Part shown: positions 18,951 through 27,381 of the stretch, in pieces
Layout of the letters: each line of letters begins with the position of its first letter
Position numbering within the stretch: the stretch's first letter is position 1
NCBI RefSeq assembly: GCF_002091635.1
Contig: NZ_BDAC01000017.1
Span: 78,302 to 142,301, forward strand
Direction of reading: 5' to 3'
Length of the DNA stretch: 64,000 bases
Origin: Pseudomonas indica NBRC 103045
GTDB taxonomy: Bacteria > Pseudomonadota > Gammaproteobacteria > Pseudomonadales > Pseudomonadaceae
Notes under the pieces: generated by a model
Database searches by the model: none
Told to the model about the DNA's origin: nothing
Seen by the model: the letters and a program-made list of their open reading frames with translations, nothing else
Made by a program: the position numbers and the translations under genes

Positions 18951-18966
18951 CTGGATAAAAATACAG
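18951..18966. promoter_or_regulatory. LexA box (SOS operator)
   Basis: CTGGATAAAAATACAG fits CTG-N10-CAG with an AT-rich core, the gammaproteobacterial LexA consensus. It stands 71 bp upstream of cassette gene E. SOS control of a transcript into the cassette array is inferred. Confidence 0.75.
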
Positions 18967-19162
18967 CCTCGACCTGCCACTGTTATCAAGTCGGTCGCCT
19001 GATCGAAAAATAGGGCCACACAACCCAGCGCTCTACCGCGGCTTGCTGTGGCGCCCATGGAACGTGGCTCTGCTTCAGACATGCCTCCCGGATGCATCCG
19101 GGCTACGCGGCAGGCGGTTCAGAAGCGGCTAGATTGCCGTGCCAGTGCACAAGGGGCTCTTG
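18967..19162. other. Spacer between LexA box and vanR
   Basis: I see no gene here. An integron integrase, which would be expected to diverge from the cassettes at this position, is absent. A short palindrome with CCCGGATGCATCCGGG lies near 19087-19102. Confidence 0.6.
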
Positions 19163-19891
19163 CTAGCCCGGCTTTTGACTGCCGCGCTGGATCACCGTAC
19201 GCCCAACGCTGTCACCTTCTTCCGTGCCGAACAGACGGGCGTAACGCAGCGTCGCATTGGCGTGCTCGCGCATGATTCCCTCGGCGCGGGCGCCCTGCCC
19301 GGCCAGCACCGCGTCGACCGCGGCGTGGTGCTGCAGGTGGGCGAAGTTGAAACGCCGGTATTCCCGTTCCAGATGCTCGCGGTCGACCACCAGGGCGCTC
19401 ACCGAGGCGAACGGCAGGTGGTCGTTGCGCGCCAGCGCCGCGGCGATGGCCGGGTTGCCGCTGGCCTCCACCAGGGTCTGATGAAAGCGCAGGTTGAGGT
19501 CGTGATAGCTGGCCAGGTCTTCCTCGCATAGATAGCCCTTCTCGAACAGCCGATCGCCCCGTTCCAGGCACTCCAGCAGCACCGCGCGAACCTCTGCGGA
19601 CACCCCGCGCTCGGCCGCCTGGCGCGCCGCCAGGCCTTCCAGCACGCCGCGCACCTCCACCGCGCCGGCCAGTTCCTCCTCACCCAGCTGGCGCACCGCG
19701 TAGCCGCGCGCGCCATGGCGGATCAGCAGGCCTTCCTGCTCCAGCACGCGAAAGGCCATGCGCACCGGCATGCGCGACACCCCCAGGCGCTCGGCCGTGG
19801 GGATCTCGGCGATGCGCTCGCCAGCCGCCAGGCTGCCCTCGGCGATCATCTGCCGCAGCAGCGCCAGCACCCGTTGCCCCGGTCCGCTCAT
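19163..19891 (-). CDS. vanR: GntR/FCD-family repressor of vanillate demethylase
   Basis: The 242-residue protein has an N-terminal GntR winged helix (IAEIPTAERLGVSRMPVRMA) and a C-terminal FCD domain. It is divergent from vanAB with about 178 bp between starts. The intergenic region has two exact copies of ATTGGATCCAAT and one variant, the operator known for VanR. VanR represses vanAB and vanillate relieves it. ATG at 19891 has AGGAG 5-6 bases upstream and was preferred to an in-frame GTG two codons earlier. One operator lies within 25 bp of the vanR start, so autoregulation is likely. Confidence 0.93.
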   Translation of the reverse strand: MSGPGQRVLALLRQMIAEGSLAAGERIAEIPTAERLGVSRMPVRMAFRVLEQEGLLIRHGARGYAVRQLGEEELAGAVEVRGVLEGLAARQAAERGVSAEVRAVLLECLERGDRLFEKGYLCEEDLASYHDLNLRFHQTLVEASGNPAIAAALARNDHLPFASVSALVVDREHLEREYRRFNFAHLQHHAAVDAVLAGQGARAEGIMREHANATLRYARLFGTEEGDSVGRTVIQRGSQKPG

Positions 19892-19902
19892 GATCACTCC
19901 TC

Positions 19903-19914
19903 ATTGGATCCAAT
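19903..19914. promoter_or_regulatory. VanR operator 1
   Basis: Exact ATTGGATCCAAT palindrome 12 bp from the vanR start codon, placed to autoregulate vanR. Confidence 0.85.
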
Positions 19915-19977
19915 GGCGCCAGTCTACGGCAGCCGAAAGCCAGGTCAACTGCATATAACGGGCGATTATCGACCAAA

Positions 19978-19989
19978 AATGGATCCATA
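19978..19989. promoter_or_regulatory. VanR operator 2 (imperfect)
   Basis: AATGGATCCATA keeps the TGGATCCA core of the VanR operator between the two exact copies. Confidence 0.55.
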
Positions 19990-20030
19990 AAGCGCCAAAT
20001 GGATGGTCAACAACAGCCAAGGAGCAGACC

Positions 20031-20042
20031 ATTGGATCCAAT
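20031..20042. promoter_or_regulatory. VanR operator 3
   Basis: Exact ATTGGATCCAAT palindrome 27 bp before the vanA ATG, placed to block vanAB transcription. Confidence 0.85.
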
Positions 20043-20069
20043 AACAACAAGCAGCCTCGAGGAGGCCCC

Positions 20070-21128
20070 ATGTTTCCGAAGAACGCCTGGTACGTTGCCT
20101 GTACACCCGACGAGATCGACGCCAAGCCACTGGGCCGCACCATCTGCGGCGAATCGATGGTGTTCTACCGCGGCGCGGAAAACCGTGCCGTGGCCCTCGA
20201 AGACTTCTGCCCGCACCGCGGCGCGCCGCTGTCGCTGGGTTATGTCGAGGACGGCCTGCTGGTCTGCGGCTACCACGGCCTGGCCATGGGCTGCGACGGC
20301 AAGACCGCCGCCATGCCCAACCAGCGCGTGCAGCACTTTCCCTGCATCAAGCGTTACCCGGTGGTGGAGCGCTACGGTTTTATCTGGGTCTGGCCCGGTG
20401 ACGAGGCGCTGGCCGATCCGGCGCAACTGCCACATCTGCAGTGGGCGGAGAGCCCCGAGTGGGCCTATGGCGGCGGTCTGTACCATATCGCCTGCGACTA
20501 CCGGCTGATGGTCGACAACCTGATGGATCTGACCCACGAAACCTACGTGCACGCCAGCAGCATCGGCCAAAAGGAGATCGACGAGGCGCCGGTCAACACC
20601 CGCGTCGAGGGCAGCGAGGTGATCACCAGCCGCTTTATGGAGAACATCTCCGCCCCGCCCTTCTGGCGCGCGGCACTAAGGGCCAACGGCCTGGACGAAG
20701 ATGCGCCGGTGGATCGCTGGCAGATCTGCCGCTTTACCCCGCCCAGCCACGTGCTGATCGAGGTCGGCGTGGCCCATGCCGGGCATGGCGGCTATGACGC
20801 GCCCGAGCAGTACAAGGCCAGCAGCATCGTGGTCGACTTCATCACCCCGGAGAACGAAACCTCCATCTGGTATTTCTGGGGCATGGCGCGGCGCTTCAAG
20901 GTGGACGACAGCGAGCTCACCGACCGTATCCGCGAAGGTCAGGGCAAGATTTTCAGCGAAGACCTGGAGATGCTCGAACGCCAGCAGCGCAACCTGCTGC
21001 GTTACCCCGAGCGCAACCTGCTCAAGCTCAATATCGACGCCGGCGGCGTGCAGGCGCGGCGCATCATCGAGCGCCTGGTCAAGGCCGAGCAGGCCAGCGA
21101 TCAGGTGCTGGCAAGGAGCGCCCTATGA
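20070..21128 (+). CDS. vanA: Vanillate O-demethylase, oxygenase component
   Basis: This Rieske non-haem iron oxygenase of 352 residues demethylates vanillate to protocatechuate and formaldehyde. The Rieske cluster ligands are Cys47-His49 (CPHRGAP) and Cys66-His69 (CGYHG). The catalytic iron site lies in [13 protein letters not shown] (two histidines and an acidic residue). It begins [11 protein letters not shown], the family N terminus, after GAGGAGG. vanB starts inside its last codons (ATGA overlap). The operator ATTGGATCCAAT stands just upstream, so it is under VanR. Confidence 0.97.
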   Translation: MFPKNAWYVACTPDEIDAKPLGRTICGESMVFYRGAENRAVALEDFCPHRGAPLSLGYVEDGLLVCGYHGLAMGCDGKTAAMPNQRVQHFPCIKRYPVVERYGFIWVWPGDEALADPAQLPHLQWAESPEWAYGGGLYHIACDYRLMVDNLMDLTHETYVHASSIGQKEIDEAPVNTRVEGSEVITSRFMENISAPPFWRAALRANGLDEDAPVDRWQICRFTPPSHVLIEVGVAHAGHGGYDAPEQYKASSIVVDFITPENETSIWYFWGMARRFKVDDSELTDRIREGQGKIFSEDLEMLERQQRNLLRYPERNLLKLNIDAGGVQARRIIERLVKAEQASDQVLARSAL

Positions 21129-22075
21129 TCGAGGTCATCATCCGCGCCCTGCGCCTGGAGGCCGAGGGCATCCTCGGCCTGGAGCTGGTGGCTGCCGACG
21201 GCGCGCCGCTTCCGCCCTTCGAAGCCGGCGCGCATATCGACCTGCACCTGCCGAACGGACTGGTCCGCCAGTATTCGCTGTGCAACGACCCGCGCGAACG
21301 CCACCGCTACCGCATCGCCGTGCTGCGCGACGCCGCCTCGCGCGGCGGCTCGCAGGCCGTGCACGAGCTGCTGCGCATCGGCCAGCGGCTGAGCATCGGC
21401 GCGCCGCGCAACCTGTTCGCCCTCGACGAACAGGCGCCGCGCAGCCTGCTGCTGGCAGGCGGCATCGGCATCACCCCGCTGCTGGCGATGGCCTGGCGGC
21501 TGTATGCCCTCGGCGCGGACTTCGATCTGCACCAGTGCGTACGCTCAGGCAGGCTCGCCGCCTTCGCCGAACGCCTGGCCATTGCGCCCTTCGCCGCGCA
21601 CACCCATCTGCACTACGACGACGGTAGCGCCGAGCAGAAGCTCGACCTGCCCGCCCTGCTCGCCGCCGAGCCGCCCGGCAGCCAGCTGTATGTCTGCGGC
21701 CCCAATGGATTCATGGAGTACGTGCTGGACACCGCTCGCGCCCTGGGCTGGGCGGAAGAGCGCCTGCACCGCGAATACTTCGCCGCGCCGCAAGGTGAAG
21801 GCGGTGGTGGCGCCTTTACCCTGCGCATCGCCAGCAGTGGCCAGGAGCTGCAGGTGCCGGAGGATCGCACGGCGTTGGAGGTGCTGGAGGACGCCGGCTT
21901 CGATATCCCGGTGTCCTGCGGCCAGGGCATCTGCGGCACCTGCGTGACCCGGGTGCTGGACGGTCAGCCGGAGCACCGCGACCTGTTCCTCAGCGACGAG
22001 GAACGCGCGCGCAACGACCAGTTCACGCCTTGTTGTTCGCGGGCGCGTAGTGCTTGTCTGGTAGTGGATTTGTAA
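21125..22075 (+). CDS. vanB: Vanillate O-demethylase, reductase component
   Basis: The 316-residue flavin reductase passes electrons from NAD(P)H to VanA. It has an FMN/NAD module (RQYSLCNDP and [17 protein letters not shown]) followed by a C-terminal plant-type 2Fe-2S domain with [17 protein letters not shown] and a final CC near FTPCCSRA. This is the IA-type (phthalate dioxygenase reductase) order. It overlaps vanA by 4 bp. A palindromic repeat (22104-22163) follows and may act as a transcript end. Confidence 0.96.
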   Translation: MIEVIIRALRLEAEGILGLELVAADGAPLPPFEAGAHIDLHLPNGLVRQYSLCNDPRERHRYRIAVLRDAASRGGSQAVHELLRIGQRLSIGAPRNLFALDEQAPRSLLLAGGIGITPLLAMAWRLYALGADFDLHQCVRSGRLAAFAERLAIAPFAAHTHLHYDDGSAEQKLDLPALLAAEPPGSQLYVCGPNGFMEYVLDTARALGWAEERLHREYFAAPQGEGGGGAFTLRIASSGQELQVPEDRTALEVLEDAGFDIPVSCGQGICGTCVTRVLDGQPEHRDLFLSDEERARNDQFTPCCSRARSACLVVDL

Positions 22076-22103
22076 AAGACAGCGCCCCACTCGCGGCGCC
22101 GTC

Positions 22104-22163
22104 GTAGCCCCGAATGCAATCCGGAAGCATGCGTCCACACGCCCCGGATTGCAGCCGGGCTAC
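22104..22163. repeat. Palindromic repeat after vanB
   Basis: GTAGCCCCGAATGCAATCCGG is matched by CCGGATTGCAGCCGGGCTAC as an imperfect inverted repeat. It lies between the convergent vanB and hydrolase genes and is a REP-like Pseudomonas element. Confidence 0.75.
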
Positions 22164-23119
22164 AGAGTGCGTGCGGGTTGGGTGTGCAGCTTGACCGACA
22201 GTTCGCCGGACTGCGATGAGGATTGATCGGCGAAGGCTTCGCGCAGGCCGTCTTCGATCAGTTGCCAGGCCTGCTCGGCGGACTCATCCGGGCCCAGGTG
22301 GGTGAACATATGGTCGCAGCCGGCGAAAGTGCGTTCGTGCACCGTCACGCCGGCCTGGCGCAGCTTGGCCGCGTAGGCCTGGCCTTCGTCGCGCAGCACG
22401 TCGTACTCGGCGGTGATCAGGGTCGCCGGCGGCAGGCCGCGCAGTTGCTCGACCCCGGCCAGCGCCGGCGAGGCGAGCGGGTCCTGCGCCTGCGCCGGGT
22501 CGCGGAAGTAGCAGCTCATGAAGAAGTTCATCAGCCCGGGCCGCAGCAACGGCTTGGCCAGGGCCGAGGTCTTGCCCTCGGCCGGCGCCGCCAGATCCAG
22601 CGCGGCGTAGTCGATCACCTGATGCACCACCCGCAGGAGCCGATGGCCGCGCGCCAGGGCGGCGACGCCGGTGGCCAGGTTGCCGCCGGCGCTGTGCCCG
22701 CCCACCGCCATGCGCCAGGGGTCGATGCCCAGCTCGGGCGCCTGCTCGGCCAGCCATTCCAGCACGGCGAAGCACTGGCGCAGACCGGCCGGGAAGGGAT
22801 GCTCGGGCGCCAGCACATAGTCGAGGTTGACCACCAGGCAGCCGAGGTTGTGCGCCAGGCGTTGGCAGTAGCTGTCGTCGTGTTCCGGCACACCGGCGAG
22901 GAAGCCGCCGCCGTGCAGGTTGAGGTAAACCGGCAGCGGCGCGTCGCCCTGCGTCAGCGGCCAATAGAACAACGCCCGAGCGCGCCCCTGCGGCGTGTCG
23001 ATATGGCGGGTCTCGCGAGCGCGCAGCGGGTACTGCGCACTGTCGTAGACGAAGCTGGCCTTCATGCGTTTGGCGAAGGCGCGCAGCAGTTTGGCGGCGA
23101 GGGTCTGCAGTAGTTTCAT
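22160..23119 (-). CDS. Alpha/beta hydrolase of the HSL (family IV) type
   Basis: The 319-residue protein has the oxyanion-hole motif LHGGGFLAG, the nucleophile elbow GHSAGGNLA and a late GCDHMF histidine, with Asp in ITAEYDVLRDEG. This is an esterase or lipase of the hormone-sensitive-lipase group. The start MKLLQTLAAKLL was preferred to an upstream ATG that overlaps the preceding gene. It is the last gene of the leftward operon of DUF1302, DUF1329, YCF48-like and RND proteins. It could hydrolyse an ester brought in by that system; the substrate is unknown. Confidence 0.85.
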   Translation of the reverse strand: MKLLQTLAAKLLRAFAKRMKASFVYDSAQYPLRARETRHIDTPQGRARALFYWPLTQGDAPLPVYLNLHGGGFLAGVPEHDDSYCQRLAHNLGCLVVNLDYVLAPEHPFPAGLRQCFAVLEWLAEQAPELGIDPWRMAVGGHSAGGNLATGVAALARGHRLLRVVHQVIDYAALDLAAPAEGKTSALAKPLLRPGLMNFFMSCYFRDPAQAQDPLASPALAGVEQLRGLPPATLITAEYDVLRDEGQAYAAKLRQAGVTVHERTFAGCDHMFTHLGPDESAEQAWQLIEDGLREAFADQSSSQSGELSVKLHTQPARTL

Positions 23120-23129
23120 CGCGGAATTC

Positions 23130-23852
23130 TCATGGCAAGGGATCGAGCATGGGGTCGGCGGCCAGCGCATCGAGGCTCAGCAGCACGCCACCGACGTAGC
23201 GTTCCAGGCTGCCGTCGACCTGGCCGGGGTCGGGATCGAGCAGGCGTTTGCGGACGAAGCGATAGACCAGGCGCTGTTTGTGCAGCGCCTCGGCCTGCGC
23301 CGGCAGCAGTTCGATGGCCTCGGCGAAATCCGCCTCGATCTGCTGGTCCAGGGCAGCGAAGCCGTCCTGATCGAGGCTGAGCGAGTGATCGCCCAACACC
23401 CGCGCGCTGCGCGCCTGGGCGTGCAGCAGCAGCTCGCCCATGGCCCGGTTCAGGCGCTGCAGCAGTTGGCGCGGCGCTGTCGCGGCCTCGGCATGCTGGC
23501 GCAGCTGCGCCTCCAGTTGCAGGCGCGCATCGAGCAGCGCCACCAGCAGCTGCGGATAGCGCGGCGCCTGCTCGCGTGGCACTGCGGCCAGCGCGATCTG
23601 GCGCGCCAGCAGCGCCTCGCCGGCCTGGCGCAGTTCGGCCGGCCAGGGCCTGGCGTCAAGCTGACGACGCACACCCTCCCCGGCCTGCTGCATGCGGACC
23701 AGGTGGCGCTCGTCGGGACGCGCGCGCGGGTCGGCGTCGAAGTACACCAGGGCGTTGGCCGTCAGCAGCAGCGCCTGGGTATGCAGCGACGGCTCGGCCC
23801 AGCACAGCGGCGCCAGACACAGCAGCGCCATGACCAGTGCCGCGCGCGTCAT
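23130..23852 (-). CDS. Exported protein of unknown function
   Basis: The 240-residue protein has a Sec signal peptide (MTRAALVMALLCLAPLCWA) and a mature part rich in Leu, Ala, Gln and Arg that looks all-helical. I do not recognise the family. Its ATG overlaps the stop of the RND gene (TGATG), and the esterase gene follows after 10 bp, so it is an integral operon member, probably a periplasmic accessory of the RND protein. Confidence 0.7.
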   Translation of the reverse strand: MTRAALVMALLCLAPLCWAEPSLHTQALLLTANALVYFDADPRARPDERHLVRMQQAGEGVRRQLDARPWPAELRQAGEALLARQIALAAVPREQAPRYPQLLVALLDARLQLEAQLRQHAEAATAPRQLLQRLNRAMGELLLHAQARSARVLGDHSLSLDQDGFAALDQQIEADFAEAIELLPAQAEALHKQRLVYRFVRKRLLDPDPGQVDGSLERYVGGVLLSLDALAADPMLDPLP

Positions 23853-26242
23853 CAGGGCACCGCCTTGCGCGCCGCACGCGGCAGCAGCAGCCAGGCCAGC
23901 GCCGGCAGCAGGATCAGCGCGCCGAGCATGTTCACCAGGAACATGAAGGCCAGCAGGACGCCCATGTCGGCCTGGAACTTGATCGGCGAGAACACCCAGG
24001 TGGCCACGGCGATGGCCAGGGTCAGGCCGGTCAGCAGCACCACCTTGCCGGTCGCCAACAGGGCGCCGTAATAGGCCTGCGCCAGGTCGTCGCCGGCCTT
24101 CATCCGCGCCAGGATCACGCTCAGCACGTAGAGCGCGTAGTCGATGCCGATGCCCACGCCGAGGGCGATCACCGGCAGGGTGGCGACCTTCACTCCCATG
24201 CCCAGGCCCACCATCAGCGCCTCGGCGAGCAGCGAGGTGAGCATCAGCGGCAGGATCGCCGCGAGCACCGCGCGCCAGCTGCGGAAGGTCAGCCAGCACA
24301 GCAGGATCACCGCGCCGTAGACCCAGTAGAGCATCTCGCGCATGGCCTTCTCGACCACGATATTGGTCGCCGCCTCGATCCCGGCGCTGCCGGCGGCGAG
24401 CATGAACTTCACCTCCGGCAGCGACTGGTCGGCGATGAACGCCTCGCTCTCGGCCACCACCCGCGCCAGGGTCGCGGCCTTGTGGTCGGCGAGGTAGACG
24501 TACAGCGACAGCAGCGAGCAACCCTGATTGAACAGCTCACGCGGGGCGCGGGTCTGCACGGCGCCGAGGGCCCCTTCGTTGGGCGTCAGCTCGTACCACT
24601 TGAAGTTGCCCTCGTTGTAGCCGGCGCTGGCCATCTTGCTCAACGCCGCCATGGAGTTGGTCGACTCCACGCCGGGCAGTTGTTCCAGGCGCCAGGCCAG
24701 CTCGTCCACCGCCGCCAGGGTGCTGTAGCGGGTGCACTGGTCCTCGCCGGTGCGCACCATGATCACGAAGATGTCGGAGCTGGCCGCGTAATGCGCGTTC
24801 ATGAACTGCACGTCGCGGTTGTAGCGCGAGTCGGCGCGCAGCTCGGGGGCGCCGGGGTCGAGGTCGCCGATCTGCAGCTGGCTGCCGACCGACTTGCCCA
24901 GCAGCGCCAGCGCGGCACCAACCAGCAGCGCGGCGATGGCCCAGCGCGGCGTGGCGAAACGCGCCAGGGTGCGCCACAGCGGATGCGGCAGCTGCGCGTC
25001 GCTCTGATCGCGCAGGCTGCGCCGCGCGGCATTGGCGCTGACCCCGGTGTAGCTGAGCAGCACCGGCAGCAGCACCAGGTTGGTCAGCACCAGCACCGCC
25101 ACGCCGATGCTGGCGGTGACGGCCAGATCGCGGATGACCTGAATGTCGATCACCCAGAGCACGGCGAAGCCCACCGCGTCGCTGATCAGCGCCGTCAGCC
25201 CGGCGAGGAACAGGCGGCGGAAGGTCATCCGCGCGGCCACCAGGCGCGGCAGGCCACGGCCGATGTCCTGCATGATGCCGTTCATCTTCTGCGAGCCGTG
25301 GCTCATGCCGATGGCGAACACCAGAAAGGGCACCAGGATCGAGTAGGGATCCAGCGCGTAGCCCAGCGATGCCAGCAAGCCCACCTGCCAGAGCACGCCG
25401 ACCAGCGAGCAGGCAACCACCACCAAGGTGCTGCGCAGGCAGCGGGTGTAGGCCAGCAGCATGATCACGCTGACCAGCACCGCGACGACGAAGAACAGCG
25501 CCATCTGGCTGAGGCCTTCAAGCAGGTCGCCGACGATCTTGGTGAAGCCGGTGATATGGATGCTCACGCCCTCGCCCTGGTACTTCTCGCGCAGCGTCTC
25601 CAACTGCCGCGACAGCTCAGCGTAGTCCAGCGGCGCGCCGGTCTGCGGGTTGCGCTCGAGCAGCGGCAGGAAGATCACGCTGGAACGCATGTCGCCGGCC
25701 ACCAGTTGGCCGACCTCGCCGGAGCGCGCGACGTTGGCGCGCACCTCTTCCAGGCTGGCGGGCGAGCCGTCGTAGCTGTCGGGAATCACCGTGCCGCCGT
25801 CCAGGCCTTCCTCGGTGACCGCGGTCCAGCGCGTGGTCGGCGTCCACAGCGACTTCATGTAGGGCCGGTCGACGCCGGGCAGCAGGTACAGCTCGTCGTT
25901 GAGCCGGGCCAGGGTGTCCAGGTAGGCGGCGTCGAAGATGTCGCCCTGCTGCGCCGCCACGGCGATGCGCAGGGCGTTGCCGACGCCGCTCAGCTCGCCG
26001 CGCTCGGCGAGGAAGTTGGCGATGTAGGGGTGCTGGGTGGGAATGGTCTTCTCGAAGCTGGCGTTGATGCCGATGCTTCTGGCCTGCCAGCCCAGCAGCA
26101 GGGTCGCCAGCAGGCAGAGCAGGATCACCGCCAGGCGATGGTTGAAGATGGCGCGTTCGATGGCATTGCCCGAACGCCGGTCGAAGTCGCTCAGGCTGCC
26201 GGTCATGCCGGGTACCGCATTGGCTGGATTCTCGAACTTCAC
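23852..26242 (-). CDS. RND-superfamily (MMPL-type) transporter
   Basis: The 796-residue membrane protein shows the RND/MMPL layout: one N-terminal helix (LAVILLCLLATLLLGW), a large periplasmic loop, five to six helices, then the same pattern again. Membrane segments include MALFFVVAVLVSVIMLLAYT and AILPLMLTSLLAEALMVGLG. GTG at 26242 with AGGAG upstream was chosen; the longer frame upstream runs through non-homologous Pro/Arg-rich sequence. RND proteins of this type occur with DUF1302 and DUF1329 genes in steroid and aromatic catabolic clusters. Export or uptake of a hydrophobic compound is inferred. Confidence 0.87.
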   Translation of the reverse strand: MKFENPANAVPGMTGSLSDFDRRSGNAIERAIFNHRLAVILLCLLATLLLGWQARSIGINASFEKTIPTQHPYIANFLAERGELSGVGNALRIAVAAQQGDIFDAAYLDTLARLNDELYLLPGVDRPYMKSLWTPTTRWTAVTEEGLDGGTVIPDSYDGSPASLEEVRANVARSGEVGQLVAGDMRSSVIFLPLLERNPQTGAPLDYAELSRQLETLREKYQGEGVSIHITGFTKIVGDLLEGLSQMALFFVVAVLVSVIMLLAYTRCLRSTLVVVACSLVGVLWQVGLLASLGYALDPYSILVPFLVFAIGMSHGSQKMNGIMQDIGRGLPRLVAARMTFRRLFLAGLTALISDAVGFAVLWVIDIQVIRDLAVTASIGVAVLVLTNLVLLPVLLSYTGVSANAARRSLRDQSDAQLPHPLWRTLARFATPRWAIAALLVGAALALLGKSVGSQLQIGDLDPGAPELRADSRYNRDVQFMNAHYAASSDIFVIMVRTGEDQCTRYSTLAAVDELAWRLEQLPGVESTNSMAALSKMASAGYNEGNFKWYELTPNEGALGAVQTRAPRELFNQGCSLLSLYVYLADHKAATLARVVAESEAFIADQSLPEVKFMLAAGSAGIEAATNIVVEKAMREMLYWVYGAVILLCWLTFRSWRAVLAAILPLMLTSLLAEALMVGLGMGVKVATLPVIALGVGIGIDYALYVLSVILARMKAGDDLAQAYYGALLATGKVVLLTGLTLAIAVATWVFSPIKFQADMGVLLAFMFLVNMLGALILLPALAWLLLPRAARKAVP

Positions 26243-26286
26243 TTGCGAACTCCTAGGGCGCGGCACAGGCCGCGCAGGCACCGGGG

Positions 26287-27333
26287 CTATTTCGGGGTTT
26301 GACGGGCTGCCAGGCCGCTCAGGCCGGCGCTGGTCAGGCTGCCGTCGGCGGCCTCGGCCAGTGCGGCCAGGCCGGGCGCCAGGCGCAGCGGCGCGCTCTG
26401 CGCGCGACCACCCTGCGGCTCGGCGAACAGCAGCTCGCCGCCCTGCCCGGCCAGCAGCAGGCGACCGTCCGCCAGCTCCAGGGCCGCGGCCAGGGCCGAC
26501 TCCACACCGGTCTGCAGCTCCTGCCAGGTGGCACCGCGGTCGCTCGACCACCAGGCGTTGCCGCGCAGACCGTAGGCCAGCAGGCCATCGCGGGCGGCGA
26601 GCAGGCCGAAGAAGCTGCCCTCGTAGGGCGACTCCAGCGCCTCGAAGTGCTGGCCGCCGTCGCCCGAACGCAGCAGCAGGCCGCGCTCGCCAGCGATGAA
26701 CAGCTCGCCGTCCCAGGCGCGGATGCCGTAGAGGTTCAGCGCCTGCGGGTTGTCCAGATGCTGCATCCAGGGCTGCCAGCTGACGCCGCCGTCCTCGGTA
26801 CGCAGGATCAGGTTGTAGGCGCCAACCACGTAGCCGGTGCGCGCGTCCTGGAAATACAGGTCGAGAAAGGGTTTGTCCGGGCCGTCGGCGAGCAGATACT
26901 GCGCCTGCTCGATGGCCTTGGTGTCGCCGCTGGCCTCGGCCGCACGCAGGGCCAGCTCGGCGGCCGCGATGCCGTCGAGCTGCTTGTGCCAGGTCTCGCC
27001 GCCGTCGCTGCTGTGCAGCACCACGCCGAGGTGGCCCACCGCCCAGCCGCGCCGATCGTCGACGAACTGCACCGCGGTGAGACTGACACTGACCGGCACC
27101 TGGGCCTGGCGCCAGCGCTGGCCGTCGTCATCCGAGAGCAGCACGATGCCGCGCTCGCCGACCGCAACCAGACGCTGGCCGGCGCGGGTCAGGCCCAGCA
27201 GCACCGCGCGCTCGGCCTTGGCGCTGGGCAGCGCTGCGCGCTCCAGCACCGTAGGCGCCGCGCACAGGTGCGGCGCCACGCCGACGCACAGCAACAGGGC
27301 GAGGCCGGCCAACCCATTGAGTTTGCTTTTCAT
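26287..27333 (-). CDS. YCF48/BNR-repeat exported protein
   Basis: The 348-residue protein has a signal peptide (LAGLALLLCVGVAPHLCA) and repeated beta-propeller blades with the motif SxDGGxxW: SDDDGQRWRQ, SSDGGETWHK, EDGGVSWQPW, SGDGGQHFEA and SDRGATWQEL. These are the repeats of the photosystem II assembly factor (YCF48) or sialidase-type propellers. It acts outside the cytoplasm. It sits between the DUF1329 and RND genes, the recurrent neighbourhood for this protein type, and may be a periplasmic assembly or binding partner of the transporter. Confidence 0.85.
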   Translation of the reverse strand: MKSKLNGLAGLALLLCVGVAPHLCAAPTVLERAALPSAKAERAVLLGLTRAGQRLVAVGERGIVLLSDDDGQRWRQAQVPVSVSLTAVQFVDDRRGWAVGHLGVVLHSSDGGETWHKQLDGIAAAELALRAAEASGDTKAIEQAQYLLADGPDKPFLDLYFQDARTGYVVGAYNLILRTEDGGVSWQPWMQHLDNPQALNLYGIRAWDGELFIAGERGLLLRSGDGGQHFEALESPYEGSFFGLLAARDGLLAYGLRGNAWWSSDRGATWQELQTGVESALAAALELADGRLLLAGQGGELLFAEPQGGRAQSAPLRLAPGLAALAEAADGSLTSAGLSGLAARQTPK

Positions 27334-27381
27334 GCTCGTCTCCTCGCAGGCGGGGCGGCCGCGCCGCCCCGCCGTTTCACC

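Noticed and set aside
18967..19162. Integron integrase or attI next to the first cassette
   Set aside because: No integrase-like coding sequence is present on either strand; CGGTAAGC before gene E is only a weak match to an attachment box.
23852..26551. N-terminal extension of the RND protein
   Set aside because: The extra sequence is Arg/Pro-rich, overlaps the YCF48-like gene and has no family resemblance; GTG at 26242 has AGGAG.
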